The notes under the pieces are model-generated. The model was not told where the DNA came from. It did no database searches and was given only the letters and a program-made list of their open reading frames with translations. 64,000 bases of DNA from Methanothermobacter wolfeii (GTDB taxonomy: Archaea > Methanobacteriota > Methanobacteria > Methanobacteriales > Methanothermobacteraceae), in assembly GCF_025397995.1 (NCBI RefSeq), contig NZ_CP104550.1:1447775-1511774 (forward strand), given 5' to 3'. Shown here piece by piece: positions 57,013 to 64,000 of the stretch (position 1 is the stretch's first letter; every line of letters begins with the position of its first letter). A program made the position numbers and the translations under genes.

Positions 57013-57117
57013 GCCGGCCAACCACCCATAAAAGCCATGTTAGGAGGGATTTGCAGCGGACAGGGGGTATTCTATTGGCTGAAGAAAAAACAAGTGTTGT
57101 GGGGGTTGGTTGGCCGA
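57013..57117. repeat. Inverted repeat between portal and MuF-like genes
   Basis: GCCGGCCAACCACCC at 57013-57027 is matched in inverted orientation at about 57101-57117 (GTCGGCCAACCAACCCC on the other strand), with a loop of about 75 bp. It occupies the only sizeable gap in the head gene block. It could be an attenuator, a processing site, or a protein-binding site. Confidence 0.6.
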
Positions 57118-57124
57118 CAAAATA

Positions 57125-58747
57125 TTACAGTTCCCTCCATCCTATGACTTTGTAAAGGTAATGTCGTATCCGCTCCACTATATCATCCACAGAGGCTGCC
57201 AGGAGATCCTCATAGGCCTCTAGGTTTGATGGTTTGGGGGGGATCATGGAGACGCCCCTGTTGATGGCTGACATGGTCCCCATATCCCCTGCTATGCTGA
57301 GCATCTTCTTACCGTTTTCATATGCCTCCGCCCTAAAGTCCGATAAAACTTCATCGATTTTTTTCTTTTTATCCTCTAGTGGGGACTCTGAGGATATGAT
57401 CTCCTGGATGCGGGGCTTGTACTTGGCATAGGTCCTCTTGATCTCATTGATCTGGTTCTTTTCATAGTTCCTCTTCTGCCGCTTCATAGCAGACTTGCCT
57501 ATGCTAGATGGGACCATGAACATGTCAGGGCCCCCATCCAAACCAAAGAGTTTCTCCCTAACCTCAGAGGGGGTGAGAACACCACACTGCACCAGGAGAG
57601 CATAATTATGCACAAACTCTGATTCCATGAGAATCTCCTCATTGAAGACGAACCGGGCGCCAGGGTCCAGTTTGAGTTGTATGAAATCCGTTAAGACTGA
57701 TGATACGATCTCCTGTTGGGGGCGCACAACAGATTCATAGTAGGTGCGCCTTGCCACCTCAGCAAAATTACCACCCAATGGCCCCACGTCTGTTATCCCC
57801 AACCTGTAAGGGTCGATCATATGGGCGGCGGCGATATCATGTTTCTTTTCAGCCGCATATTCCCTGAAACTCAGTTCCTTCTGTGAAGTGTTGAGGGGGG
57901 TGAACGTAACTTCAACCGTGTCTCCCCCGGGGATTGAGAAGACAAGGGGGGTATGGGGGGCCTCCTTCAAGTACTTAAAGTTGTCCTCAATGAGGCCCTG
58001 AAGCACTGTTCGGCCTGTGGGTTCACCATCCGATCCTAATTCCATTTCATCCTCAAACTCCCCAGTCACAGTGATAACATAGCTGGGGATCGTGTAATTA
58101 TCAAAAAAGGCGTAATTATACTCATCAATCTTTTGCATGGCCAGTATAGAGGGGGCTGCTGAGAGGTACCTGGGGACTCCATAGTAGCTGCAGATTGGTG
58201 AAGGCAGATGGATAAAGATAATCTCATTAGCCCCCACACCATCCTGATCCTCACCATTATCCGGGTTAACCTCCCCCTCATACCGGTAATCCTTAAAGTA
58301 GGTTACATGGATCCCATCCCATGTTTGCATGTACCTTGAACCATCCCTGTGCACCCGGACCGTATGGGCGGGGATATAATCCAACCGGACAGGCTCACCC
58401 TGATCATCCCTGACAACCTCCAATGTACAATAATTGAAGACCTGCAAATCCTCAAGGGCCTGAAGGAGGATGAACTCAAATGAGGGCCTACATGCCCTCA
58501 ATAACTCCTCAACCCCACCATCATCACCATCTATCAGGTAGCCTGTACGGAGGATATCATTAGCCTTAATACTGCAGGCGCTGGCATGATAAGGATTCAC
58601 CTGTAATAGTGAGAGTAGGACTAGTGGGTGGACCTTGGGTTCAACGTACTCCTCAAATCTATCCTCCTTAAGGGCCTGTGAATCCGTATCCCCCTTGATT
58701 GCCCGGTATTTCTCTAATGATTTGATTGATAAGTGATAATTAAACAT
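57125..58747 (-). CDS. Portal protein
   Basis: 540 aa. PBSX/SPP1-like portal: SIKANDILRTGYLIDGD, LLQALEDLQVFNYCTLEVVR, YYGVPRYLSAAPSILAMQKI and GPLGGNFAEVARRTYYESVV are characteristic of the family. Forms the dodecameric DNA gate of the head. Overlaps the terminase gene by 8 bp. Confidence 0.88.
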   Translation of the reverse strand: MFNYHLSIKSLEKYRAIKGDTDSQALKEDRFEEYVEPKVHPLVLLSLLQVNPYHASACSIKANDILRTGYLIDGDDGGVEELLRACRPSFEFILLQALEDLQVFNYCTLEVVRDDQGEPVRLDYIPAHTVRVHRDGSRYMQTWDGIHVTYFKDYRYEGEVNPDNGEDQDGVGANEIIFIHLPSPICSYYGVPRYLSAAPSILAMQKIDEYNYAFFDNYTIPSYVITVTGEFEDEMELGSDGEPTGRTVLQGLIEDNFKYLKEAPHTPLVFSIPGGDTVEVTFTPLNTSQKELSFREYAAEKKHDIAAAHMIDPYRLGITDVGPLGGNFAEVARRTYYESVVRPQQEIVSSVLTDFIQLKLDPGARFVFNEEILMESEFVHNYALLVQCGVLTPSEVREKLFGLDGGPDMFMVPSSIGKSAMKRQKRNYEKNQINEIKRTYAKYKPRIQEIISSESPLEDKKKKIDEVLSDFRAEAYENGKKMLSIAGDMGTMSAINRGVSMIPPKPSNLEAYEDLLAASVDDIVERIRHYLYKVIGWREL

Positions 58748-60143
58748 GACTCATCCTCCTGAGAGGTCCGGAGATATAGATCTTCCTCTTCTTCCTCATC
58801 TCCATGGCCAATGTATTGAATGCTCCGCTGAAGGCATCGACCTGGTCGTCATGCACGCCCTCAGAAGGGAATGCTTCAAGTTCATCAAGGAATGCCTGTG
58901 TCCATGAGGCCCTTAAAACCTTAATGCGAAAGGATTCAGCATAACTGGATACTGGCAGGGCCCGTGTCGTCTTATCACCAGTTACCCTGTCCGCCCGGAG
59001 CGTGTAACCCTGCAGTAGACTCCGCAGGTAATCGGTGACAATCTTCCCAGAGGACCCTGGTTCCTCCTCCTTGGCTATGATGACTTCCCGGCCATCCTCC
59101 TCAGCGGTCCTCAAGACCCTGGCCTTCACCTCACCAGGGGATCCTCTGAATCGTTGAATATCAAGGACATAGTAGTAGTCATCCTGATCAACACCCATCA
59201 ATAGGCCCACCGTGTAATCAGGATCATTCGAACCATCATGGGGGGTTGCTGCAAGGTCCCAGTACCTGAGTTTCATCACCAAGTCATGGGGTGGTGTGTC
59301 TATGATCTCAAACCATTCCCGCCTGAAAACCCCGCCCTGGATGCTAACATCCCAGTCACCCTCTTTTAGTTGCCGACGTGTGACATGGTCAAGCATATTC
59401 AGGGCCTCTTCATATTCATCCCGGTTAAGATAAGGGTTTTCCCTCCAAGTGGAGGGGATGAATGTCTTTTCACCTGTAATGAACCGGGTTTTAACCCATT
59501 CATGCCCAATACCTCCAGGGTTACTGGTGGCTCTGAAGCGTAGGGGTATAGGGTCATCCGCTTCTTTTCTTAATGACCTGAACATGAACCTGTACTGAGA
59601 CTCCAGGAACTCTGTGAGCTCATCGAATGCGATATAATGATATGATGACCCCTGGTATCTGTAGCGGTCCTTTTCATGTTCCATATGCCCAAACTGCAAT
59701 GCAGCGCCGGAGGGGAATGTCCACCGTTTTTTCTGTTCATTCCACTCTGCATCCGTCCCCCCAAGCCAGTCATTTGCCATGTCTATAAGGCCTCCTTCCT
59801 GGCTGAGCTCAGGATAGGTTCGGCGCAGGATTAGGGCGGCGTAATCAGAGTAATGCACATACTGCAGAGCCCCCATAAGTAAAGCCACTGATTTACCGCC
59901 ACCTGCAGCACCACCATACAGGACTTCACGTTCATCTGACAATAAAAACTTAATCTGTTTATGGAAGGGGTTCACAGGGATATATGGGTTCAATATTATC
60001 GTTGAATAGAACAGCTTCAATTCCCTGTCAGAGAGGCCCTGGAGGATGCTTCGAATATTCTCTGATTCTTTCAGTTTCTTTTTCCAGTCAGCCACCTTCA
60101 CCTTCAGCCTCTTCATCATCCAGGCCTTCATCCATACCCTCAT
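58740..60143 (-). CDS. terL: Terminase large subunit
   Basis: ATPase and nuclease motor that packages DNA. Walker A GGAAGGGKS, Walker B IAFDE, coupling RATSNPGG, then the RNase H-like nuclease residues in YWDLAATPHDG and VHDDQVDAF. Start may be ATG 60119 or 60116 because the first residues lie inside the small subunit gene without a clear SD site. Confidence 0.92.
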   Translation of the reverse strand: MRVWMKAWMMKRLKVKVADWKKKLKESENIRSILQGLSDRELKLFYSTIILNPYIPVNPFHKQIKFLLSDEREVLYGGAAGGGKSVALLMGALQYVHYSDYAALILRRTYPELSQEGGLIDMANDWLGGTDAEWNEQKKRWTFPSGAALQFGHMEHEKDRYRYQGSSYHYIAFDELTEFLESQYRFMFRSLRKEADDPIPLRFRATSNPGGIGHEWVKTRFITGEKTFIPSTWRENPYLNRDEYEEALNMLDHVTRRQLKEGDWDVSIQGGVFRREWFEIIDTPPHDLVMKLRYWDLAATPHDGSNDPDYTVGLLMGVDQDDYYYVLDIQRFRGSPGEVKARVLRTAEEDGREVIIAKEEEPGSSGKIVTDYLRSLLQGYTLRADRVTGDKTTRALPVSSYAESFRIKVLRASWTQAFLDELEAFPSEGVHDDQVDAFSGAFNTLAMEMRKKRKIYISGPLRRMSHV

Positions 60144-60609
60144 CCTTCAGGTTCTTCGTGGCCGACACAAGATCCTCCAGCAAATCCTCCAGTTCACCAC
60201 CACTTTCACGGTGTTCATGTATCTCAGTAGGATCCCCCAGGCCTAATGCTATTGCTAATCCAAGGTTATGGAGGTCCTTAGATGTCTGTAAAGTGAGGCC
60301 TTCCCCTCCATTCTCGATGGATTCAATGTAACCCTCCAGTGTGAGGCTGCAAGCCTTAAGGTATTTGCTCCAGAGGTCAGCATAATACTCCTTTGACTCC
60401 TCTGATAATTCTTCACGCGCTCTTCTTATCTCCTGGAGTTGTTTCTTCTCGTACTGGTATATCCTCTCCCGCCACCTGAGTTTGGATGACCATCCTCTGA
60501 TTGTGTCATATGAGTATCCGAATTTTTCAGCGACTTTTTTCAGGTTTCTTTTGTCGCCAAGGGAGTAGTAGTATTCGAATGCTTTCCTTTGGGTTGGTGT
60601 TTCTTTCAT
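60088..60609 (-). CDS. Terminase small subunit
   Basis: 173 aa with an N-terminal helix-turn-helix (KKVAEKFGYSYDTIRGWSSK) followed by LRWRERI, the pattern of small terminase subunits, then a long helical part and an acidic C-terminus. No SD site precedes the ATG; the 40 bp between it and the previous stop is made of CACA-rich sequence. Confidence 0.75.
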   Translation of the reverse strand: MKETPTQRKAFEYYYSLGDKRNLKKVAEKFGYSYDTIRGWSSKLRWRERIYQYEKKQLQEIRRAREELSEESKEYYADLWSKYLKACSLTLEGYIESIENGGEGLTLQTSKDLHNLGLAIALGLGDPTEIHEHRESGGELEDLLEDLVSATKNLKDEGMDEGLDDEEAEGEGG

Positions 60610-60649
60610 GTGTGATCATGTGTTTGTTTGTGTGATTTTGTGGGTGGGG

Positions 60650-60874
60650 TTATATTGTGCGTATGAGTGTGATGATTATTGGAATGATCAGGGCTGTTAG
60701 GAGTATCATGGTGATTTTGTGGTAGGCTTTGAGGGTTGCTATTTCTGCTTGGAGGTCTATTAGCATTTTATTGGTCTCCTTGATGTCGATGATGTCGTAT
60801 TCAACGTTTTTCAGTCTCTCCTCTAGGCTTGTTATCCTCTCTTTTTGTATGCATCCATGTCCCTCTTTTGTCAT
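60650..60874 (-). CDS. XhlA-like lysis-associated membrane protein
   Basis: 74 aa: a coiled-coil part (ITSLEERLKNVEYDIIDIKE) and a C-terminal transmembrane helix (about 53-72), the layout of XhlA/haemolysin-type holin partners. AGGAG seven bases before ATG 60874. Starts inside the stop of a 45-residue membrane ORF (ATGA). Together the two look like a lysis module placed just upstream of the terminase genes. Confidence 0.65.
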   Translation of the reverse strand: MTKEGHGCIQKERITSLEERLKNVEYDIIDIKETNKMLIDLQAEIATLKAYHKITMILLTALIIPIIITLIRTI

Positions 60875-61008
60875 GTTGTTTCTCCTGGGCGGGCTATGTA
60901 TCCTGCGATGGCCCCAATACATGCAGAGCCTAATTCGTATTGTTTGAAGTACAAGGATATCATCCCCAATATGATAAGGCCTGTGAGTCCTAGTGCTTCA
61001 CGATCCAA
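60871..61008 (-). CDS. 45-residue membrane protein, holin candidate
   Basis: TTG 61008 with GAGGTG six bases upstream gives a 45-aa protein opening MDREALGLTGLIILGMISLY, with one clear hydrophobic helix and a second short one (CIGAIAGYIARP). It overlaps the XhlA-like gene by ATGA. A two-helix membrane protein coupled to an XhlA-like partner suggests a holin pair. It was missed by ordinary start rules because of the TTG start and small size. Confidence 0.6.
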   Translation of the reverse strand: MDREALGLTGLIILGMISLYFKQYELGSACIGAIAGYIARPGETT

Positions 61009-61095
61009 TTTTGTCACCTCAGTTCTCTCCTATAATAGTATGTAACGTAGTCGGAACATCAACAGAGTTATTAGAGAATACTGCAAAACTGGTGG

Positions 61096-61314
61096 TTAAA
61101 GTAGGAGGCCCCAGGGTAAGTCCAACTTCACTCCACCAACATAACAACAAACACTTGACAGGACCAAACCACATGACCTGCAGCAAATATTATACTCGGC
61201 ATCCAACTCAAAATGGATACCTTCACATTCAGGGCATTTCTCCTCCTCACTCAAAAACAAATTATAATTATCATATACTTTGACCTGGAATATCCTGTAA
61301 TCCTGCAAATTCAT
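61096..61314 (-). CDS. TFB-type zinc ribbon protein
   Basis: 72 aa. CPECEGIHFELDAEYNICCR with SCGLVLSS is a good match to the zinc ribbon of archaeal TFB/TFIIB (CxxC, about 15 residues, CxxCG-x-V-L). It ends about 20 residues after the ribbon, without the cyclin folds. The start overlaps the stop of the preceding cyclin-like gene (ATGA). The zinc ribbon of TFB contacts RNA polymerase. Confidence 0.65.
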   Translation of the reverse strand: MNLQDYRIFQVKVYDNYNLFLSEEEKCPECEGIHFELDAEYNICCRSCGLVLSSVCCYVGGVKLDLPWGLLL

Positions 61315-61682
61315 CCCCTCACAACAGGGGATCTGCTACGATAATATTGGAGAAGATTCCTGAGGACAGTAGTGTACAATTTATAGTTAACATTGTATTC
61401 CTTAAGGATAGTGTACCTGTCTATCCTTAGGGGATGGCCCGTTGATTCCTCCTTGATGAATACTGCAAGGGCCAATAGGACCTGTTCCATTGATGCGCGC
61501 TTATGTAATTGTTTGATCCCCACCCTCCGTGTTATGTAGAGTATTCTTTGTATGTCAGTCCTGTTGAGGTTGAGGTCTGCAGATATTGTCTCCAGGAAGA
61601 AGTAGTGTTGAGTATGTCTCCATTCACCATTAGAAGAATTATGCATATCATATCTTCGGTTTAAGGATTCACTTACTCCCAT
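61311..61682 (-). CDS. TFB-like single cyclin-fold protein
   Basis: About 123 aa. The stretch LETISADLNLNRTDIQRILY through SMEQVLLALAVFIKEES and the RIDRYTILKEYNVNYKLYTT region lines up without gaps with a TFIIB cyclin repeat. It lies upstream of the zinc-ribbon ORF, the reverse of the normal order. ATG 61682 (TTG 61688 also possible); TATA-like ATTTTTATAG lies at about 61708-61718, so the mRNA may be leaderless. A role as a phage transcription factor is inferred. Confidence 0.55.
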   Translation of the reverse strand: MGVSESLNRRYDMHNSSNGEWRHTQHYFFLETISADLNLNRTDIQRILYITRRVGIKQLHKRASMEQVLLALAVFIKEESTGHPLRIDRYTILKEYNVNYKLYTTVLRNLLQYYRSRSPVVRG

Positions 61683-61745
61683 ATACAAAAATAAAAAAGC
61701 ATAGACTATAAAAATTAGAGGTAGAATGAATTTTTATGGGGACTA

Positions 61746-62135
61746 TTAAATTAGATGTGATACTTGTTCCTCTGATATATATCTAAAGCTTTGAGGGGGC
61801 CTTATATTGTTTAAGGATAACTCCAGTGGAGGATCAAAAGGTTTTAACTCCTTGATGGGTATTGCATAACCTTTTTTAATACCGCGAAAATAATCAAAAA
61901 ACTCCCCCTGCGTCAAACCGGATTCCTCGTGATAAAATTCCCATAGAGTCTGGGGGTCTTCTTTTATCACTTTATTATAAGTAAAGGAAGCCACAATTTT
62001 TTTTTCCGGGGTCGTTGAATAAATATAAACTTCATTAATCTTTTTTTTCCAAATAGTTTTTCGGAACTCATATCTTTTATCGCCACTCATTATTTTTTCT
62101 ACATATTTAGGTTTAACTGAAAGTAAAACTTTCAT
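61746..62135 (-). CDS. ASCH-domain protein
   Basis: 129 aa. KPKYVEKIMSGDKRYEFRK is the ASCH/YqfB-like signature (K20, E23, R25). ASCH proteins bind RNA or modified nucleosides. Strong A/T bias. ATG 62135 with GGAGGAG upstream; it overlaps the preceding PIN-GNAT gene by 23 bp, so they are coupled. Confidence 0.75.
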   Translation of the reverse strand: MKVLLSVKPKYVEKIMSGDKRYEFRKTIWKKKINEVYIYSTTPEKKIVASFTYNKVIKEDPQTLWEFYHEESGLTQGEFFDYFRGIKKGYAIPIKELKPFDPPLELSLNNIRPPQSFRYISEEQVSHLI

Positions 62136-63591
62136 TTTCCCACTCCTCCTTAATTCTTAAATAGGTCTTATGGCTTATCTGTTTGATTGATTGAGGGTAT
62201 GGTTCCCCGACTTTTGATAACGGAAATTCGTTAAAACAGCCAATGAATATAAATGAAATTGCCTGACCTTGCACAAAATTTTTAAGGTCTTCTTCTTCAT
62301 AGAATACTGCTCTTTTCCATACATAATTCCTTAGATTTTCTAAATTATCAAAATCTCGCTTAACATCCACAACAACCCCGACACATGAAATCGTTTTTTT
62401 CCTCGATTTGTAAAAAATTAATATATCCCCTGGGGCCAATTTTTTTATCTTAGAGTTAGAAAGATATATTTTTTTTATGGAATTGCCTTCAACAAGAAAA
62501 CTGTATGTTTCTAATAATGAAGTTTGTCTATTATAAGTCTCAATAAATAATTTATCGTGGTACTCCCCTTTTATCGGGACCAAAAATTTTTTAACATCTG
62601 GACCATCATAAAATTTTGGATAACATTTTTTAATTTCTGCTGTAGATACTGGTTTACCCTCAGTGATCAATGACTTAAGAAAAACATCCTCAGGTTGGGG
62701 ATTACCATACCTTTTTTTAGATCCTACTTTCTCGAATCCATATTCGGATATCAACTTAACAAGATAGTCATCTTCTTTAGTGTAGTGAGTCAAATAAACT
62801 TCTTCGAAATTGTTTTTCAAGGCATAATGCAATGACCAACGAATAAAGAATTCCCCTACTTTATACCCTGTTTCTGTTACAATTAAAGTTGAGAGCTTCA
62901 ATCTTCTTTTTAGTGGTAACTGGTCATTATCTAGAGGTATTGGTTCCTCCTCTTCTTTATAAATTAGTAAAGCCCCATAAGATCCATCGTCTTTTTCATA
63001 GAATAGAACATCCCTACCTTCTCTCTTTATTTTCTTAAGCCAGTCATCAAAATCTGGATACTCTTTTCGCAGGCCATCAAAAATTTTATCTTCAAAATTT
63101 AACATGTTCGCTTTAGTCTGCTTAATAAGAGGAGGGGTTTTTGGGGGTTTAAAGTCTAGGATGTCTAACGCCTTTTTAACACTCAAGAGCCTATCTTCTA
63201 GGTTGAAAAGAGCGGCTTTTCCCAAAAGGCGTTGATCTTCAGTTATTAAAAGGTCAACATGATCCTTTGACAGCAAATAAAGTAATGAAATATCAACATA
63301 GTCATTATCTTTAAGTTTATTAAGATCTTTACCTAACTTCTCACAAAACTCTTCATCTTCTTCAAATCTTGGCGGATCTCTAATGATTGTATAGGTTTCA
63401 ATTTTGGAGAGAACAATTTTTCGACGTTTTTCATTCTTATCTTTGTGGAGCTCCTTTATAGAAAGAGGGTGAACGACGATTTCGAAGCCTTTCCTTTTAT
63501 TTATAAGCTTTAAAAGTCTTTGCAGATCCCTCCCAAGAACTTTCTGATCTTCCCTGTAAATCAAAATATTAGTGTCCACAAGGATTTTCAT
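62113..63591 (-). CDS. PIN-GNAT-PUA-like multidomain protein
   Basis: 492 aa. Residues 1-145 are a PIN ribonuclease-type domain with D6 (VDTNIL), E47 (SIKELH), D97/D100 (NDYVDIS) and D119 (ITEDQRL), so the acidic site is complete. Residues about 190-290 are GNAT-like (KLSTLIVTETGYKVGEFFIR, EVYLTHYTKED, YGFEKVG). Residues about 330-455 look like an EVE/PUA/ASCH-type fold (KFLVPIKGEYHDKLF, APGDILIFYKSRKKT). The fusion joins an RNA cleaving, an acyl transferring and an RNA- or nucleoside-binding unit. The gene is far more A/T-rich than the phage genes. Assigned by motif reading; the C-terminal fold is the least certain. Confidence 0.7.
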   Translation of the reverse strand: MKILVDTNILIYREDQKVLGRDLQRLLKLINKRKGFEIVVHPLSIKELHKDKNEKRRKIVLSKIETYTIIRDPPRFEEDEEFCEKLGKDLNKLKDNDYVDISLLYLLSKDHVDLLITEDQRLLGKAALFNLEDRLLSVKKALDILDFKPPKTPPLIKQTKANMLNFEDKIFDGLRKEYPDFDDWLKKIKREGRDVLFYEKDDGSYGALLIYKEEEEPIPLDNDQLPLKRRLKLSTLIVTETGYKVGEFFIRWSLHYALKNNFEEVYLTHYTKEDDYLVKLISEYGFEKVGSKKRYGNPQPEDVFLKSLITEGKPVSTAEIKKCYPKFYDGPDVKKFLVPIKGEYHDKLFIETYNRQTSLLETYSFLVEGNSIKKIYLSNSKIKKLAPGDILIFYKSRKKTISCVGVVVDVKRDFDNLENLRNYVWKRAVFYEEEDLKNFVQGQAISFIFIGCFNEFPLSKVGEPYPQSIKQISHKTYLRIKEEWENESFTFS

Positions 63592-63602
63592 AATTTCACC
63601 CC

Positions 63603-63926
63603 TTAAATTAGAATGAGGGGTGATTCCTTAACGGGGTGTACCTTAATTTTATTGGGTCTATTAAAAGAATTCTCAACAGCATCTAACATTCTCTCTATTG
63701 AAGGCTTCTGGTTCTTTTCGATGATATTTTTTGTTGATCTTGATTTCTGTGTGAGATATTCATGAGCAAATGATCTGCTCATAAATTCCACGCCTTTGAA
63801 ATCTAATTCCACATTTTCCACTTCTAATTTATTTATTTCCTTAAAGAGATAAACTGCAGAATCCCTAAAACCTAGAGTCTTATTAATAAAATTCTTTATT
63901 ATTATTCTCTCAGTTTTATTTTCCAT
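63603..63926 (-). CDS. STAS-like protein, DUF4325 family
   Basis: 107 aa. VELDFKGVEFMSRSFAHEYL is the DUF4325 STAS-like signature. Such proteins often sit beside GHKL-type ATPases in switch modules, but no ATPase lies in the window. GGAGGT is seven bases before ATG 63926 and an A/T-only promoter stretch lies upstream. It is the first gene of the A/T-rich cassette, 11 bp before the PIN-GNAT gene. Confidence 0.75.
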   Translation of the reverse strand: MENKTERIIIKNFINKTLGFRDSAVYLFKEINKLEVENVELDFKGVEFMSRSFAHEYLTQKSRSTKNIIEKNQKPSIERMLDAVENSFNRPNKIKVHPVKESPLILI

Positions 63927-64000
63927 ACTTCCAACCTCCCTAACTTATCTCATGATATAACCTCTCCTAAATATATTATATATAATCATATATATTGATT

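Larger units (their letters stand above)
41514..64000 (-). mobile_element. psiM2/psiM100-like tailed-virus prophage (partial)
   Basis: Continuous block of head, packaging, tail and lysis genes on the minus strand in siphovirus order, ending with a pseudomurein endoisopeptidase next to the candidate attachment core. One gene is reversed. The element runs off the right edge. It shows the expected prophage arrangement in which the integrase, adjacent to the lysis gene in the circular phage, would end up at the far right end. Left border is approximate. Confidence 0.9.

Noticed and set aside
63935-63960. SD-like sequence followed by ATG AGA TAA upstream of the STAS-like gene
   Set aside because: A two-codon frame is more likely chance, or the end of a gene whose body is outside the window.

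Overview
The window is a piece of a hydrogenotrophic methanogen chromosome, best matched to the genus Methanothermobacter. It carries methanogenesis marker genes (mmp10, mmp7, mmp17), coenzyme M, F420 and methanopterin biosynthesis genes, an archaeal proteasome, a split B-family DNA polymerase, and A/T-rich TATA boxes with GGTG-type ribosome binding sites. The gene for a pseudomurein endoisopeptidase in the prophage also fits, because only Methanobacteriales and Methanopyrus have pseudomurein walls. The prophage resembles psiM2/psiM100, which makes M. wolfeii or a close relative the leading guess. That assignment is inference from gene content.

Layout of the chromosomal part (1-41,500). 1-2.8 kb: two radical-SAM methylases, Mmp10 and a B12-binding partner, that probably modify McrA. 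2.8-8.1 kb: a minus-strand metal / iron-sulfur island with a UPF0251 (DUF134) regulator carrying a 22-bp palindrome at its promoter, three NifX-like domains (one fused to a cation-diffusion transporter), an Mrp/ApbC carrier and two ferredoxin-fused MinD ATPases. 8.2-10.6 kb: mmp17-mmp7-phosphoesterase. 10.8-22.9 kb: comB, a TraB-family protein, DUF1922 and a GTPBP1-like GTPase, a tRNA thiolase, an MTH1187-like protein, a sugar aminotransferase, a CPBP protease, Trm1, membrane proteins, an Lrp regulator and a deacetylase. 23.1-27.1 kb: mptA, cofG and Taw2. 27.2-34.2 kb: purP, psmB, aCPSF1, purM, then comC-comD-comE. 34.4-41.5 kb: polB1, AI-2E-like transporter, pyrK-pyrD, nop5-flpA.

From about 41.5 kb to the end lies a tailed-virus prophage. 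Its genes run on the minus strand, so reading from 61.7 kb down to 41.7 kb gives two TFB-like regulatory ORFs, two small lysis-type membrane proteins, terminase small and large subunits, portal, MuF-like head protein, protease/scaffold, capsid, connectors, tail terminator, tail tube, two tail chaperones, tape measure, tail and fibre proteins and finally the pseudomurein endoisopeptidase. One gene (50.7-51.1 kb) is reversed. A 23-bp A/T-only run just after flpA is the likely attachment core. No integrase is seen; it should lie beyond 64 kb if the element has one.

The most unusual content is at the right end. An A/T-rich three-gene cassette (STAS-like DUF4325 protein, PIN-GNAT-PUA-like fusion, ASCH protein) looks like an inserted conflict or regulatory module. 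Next to it, a transcription factor B appears as two overlapping ORFs in reversed domain order. The tape-measure gene is frameshifted at a run of ten G, and several small membrane ORFs with good ribosome binding sites (45 and 28 residues) are holin candidates.
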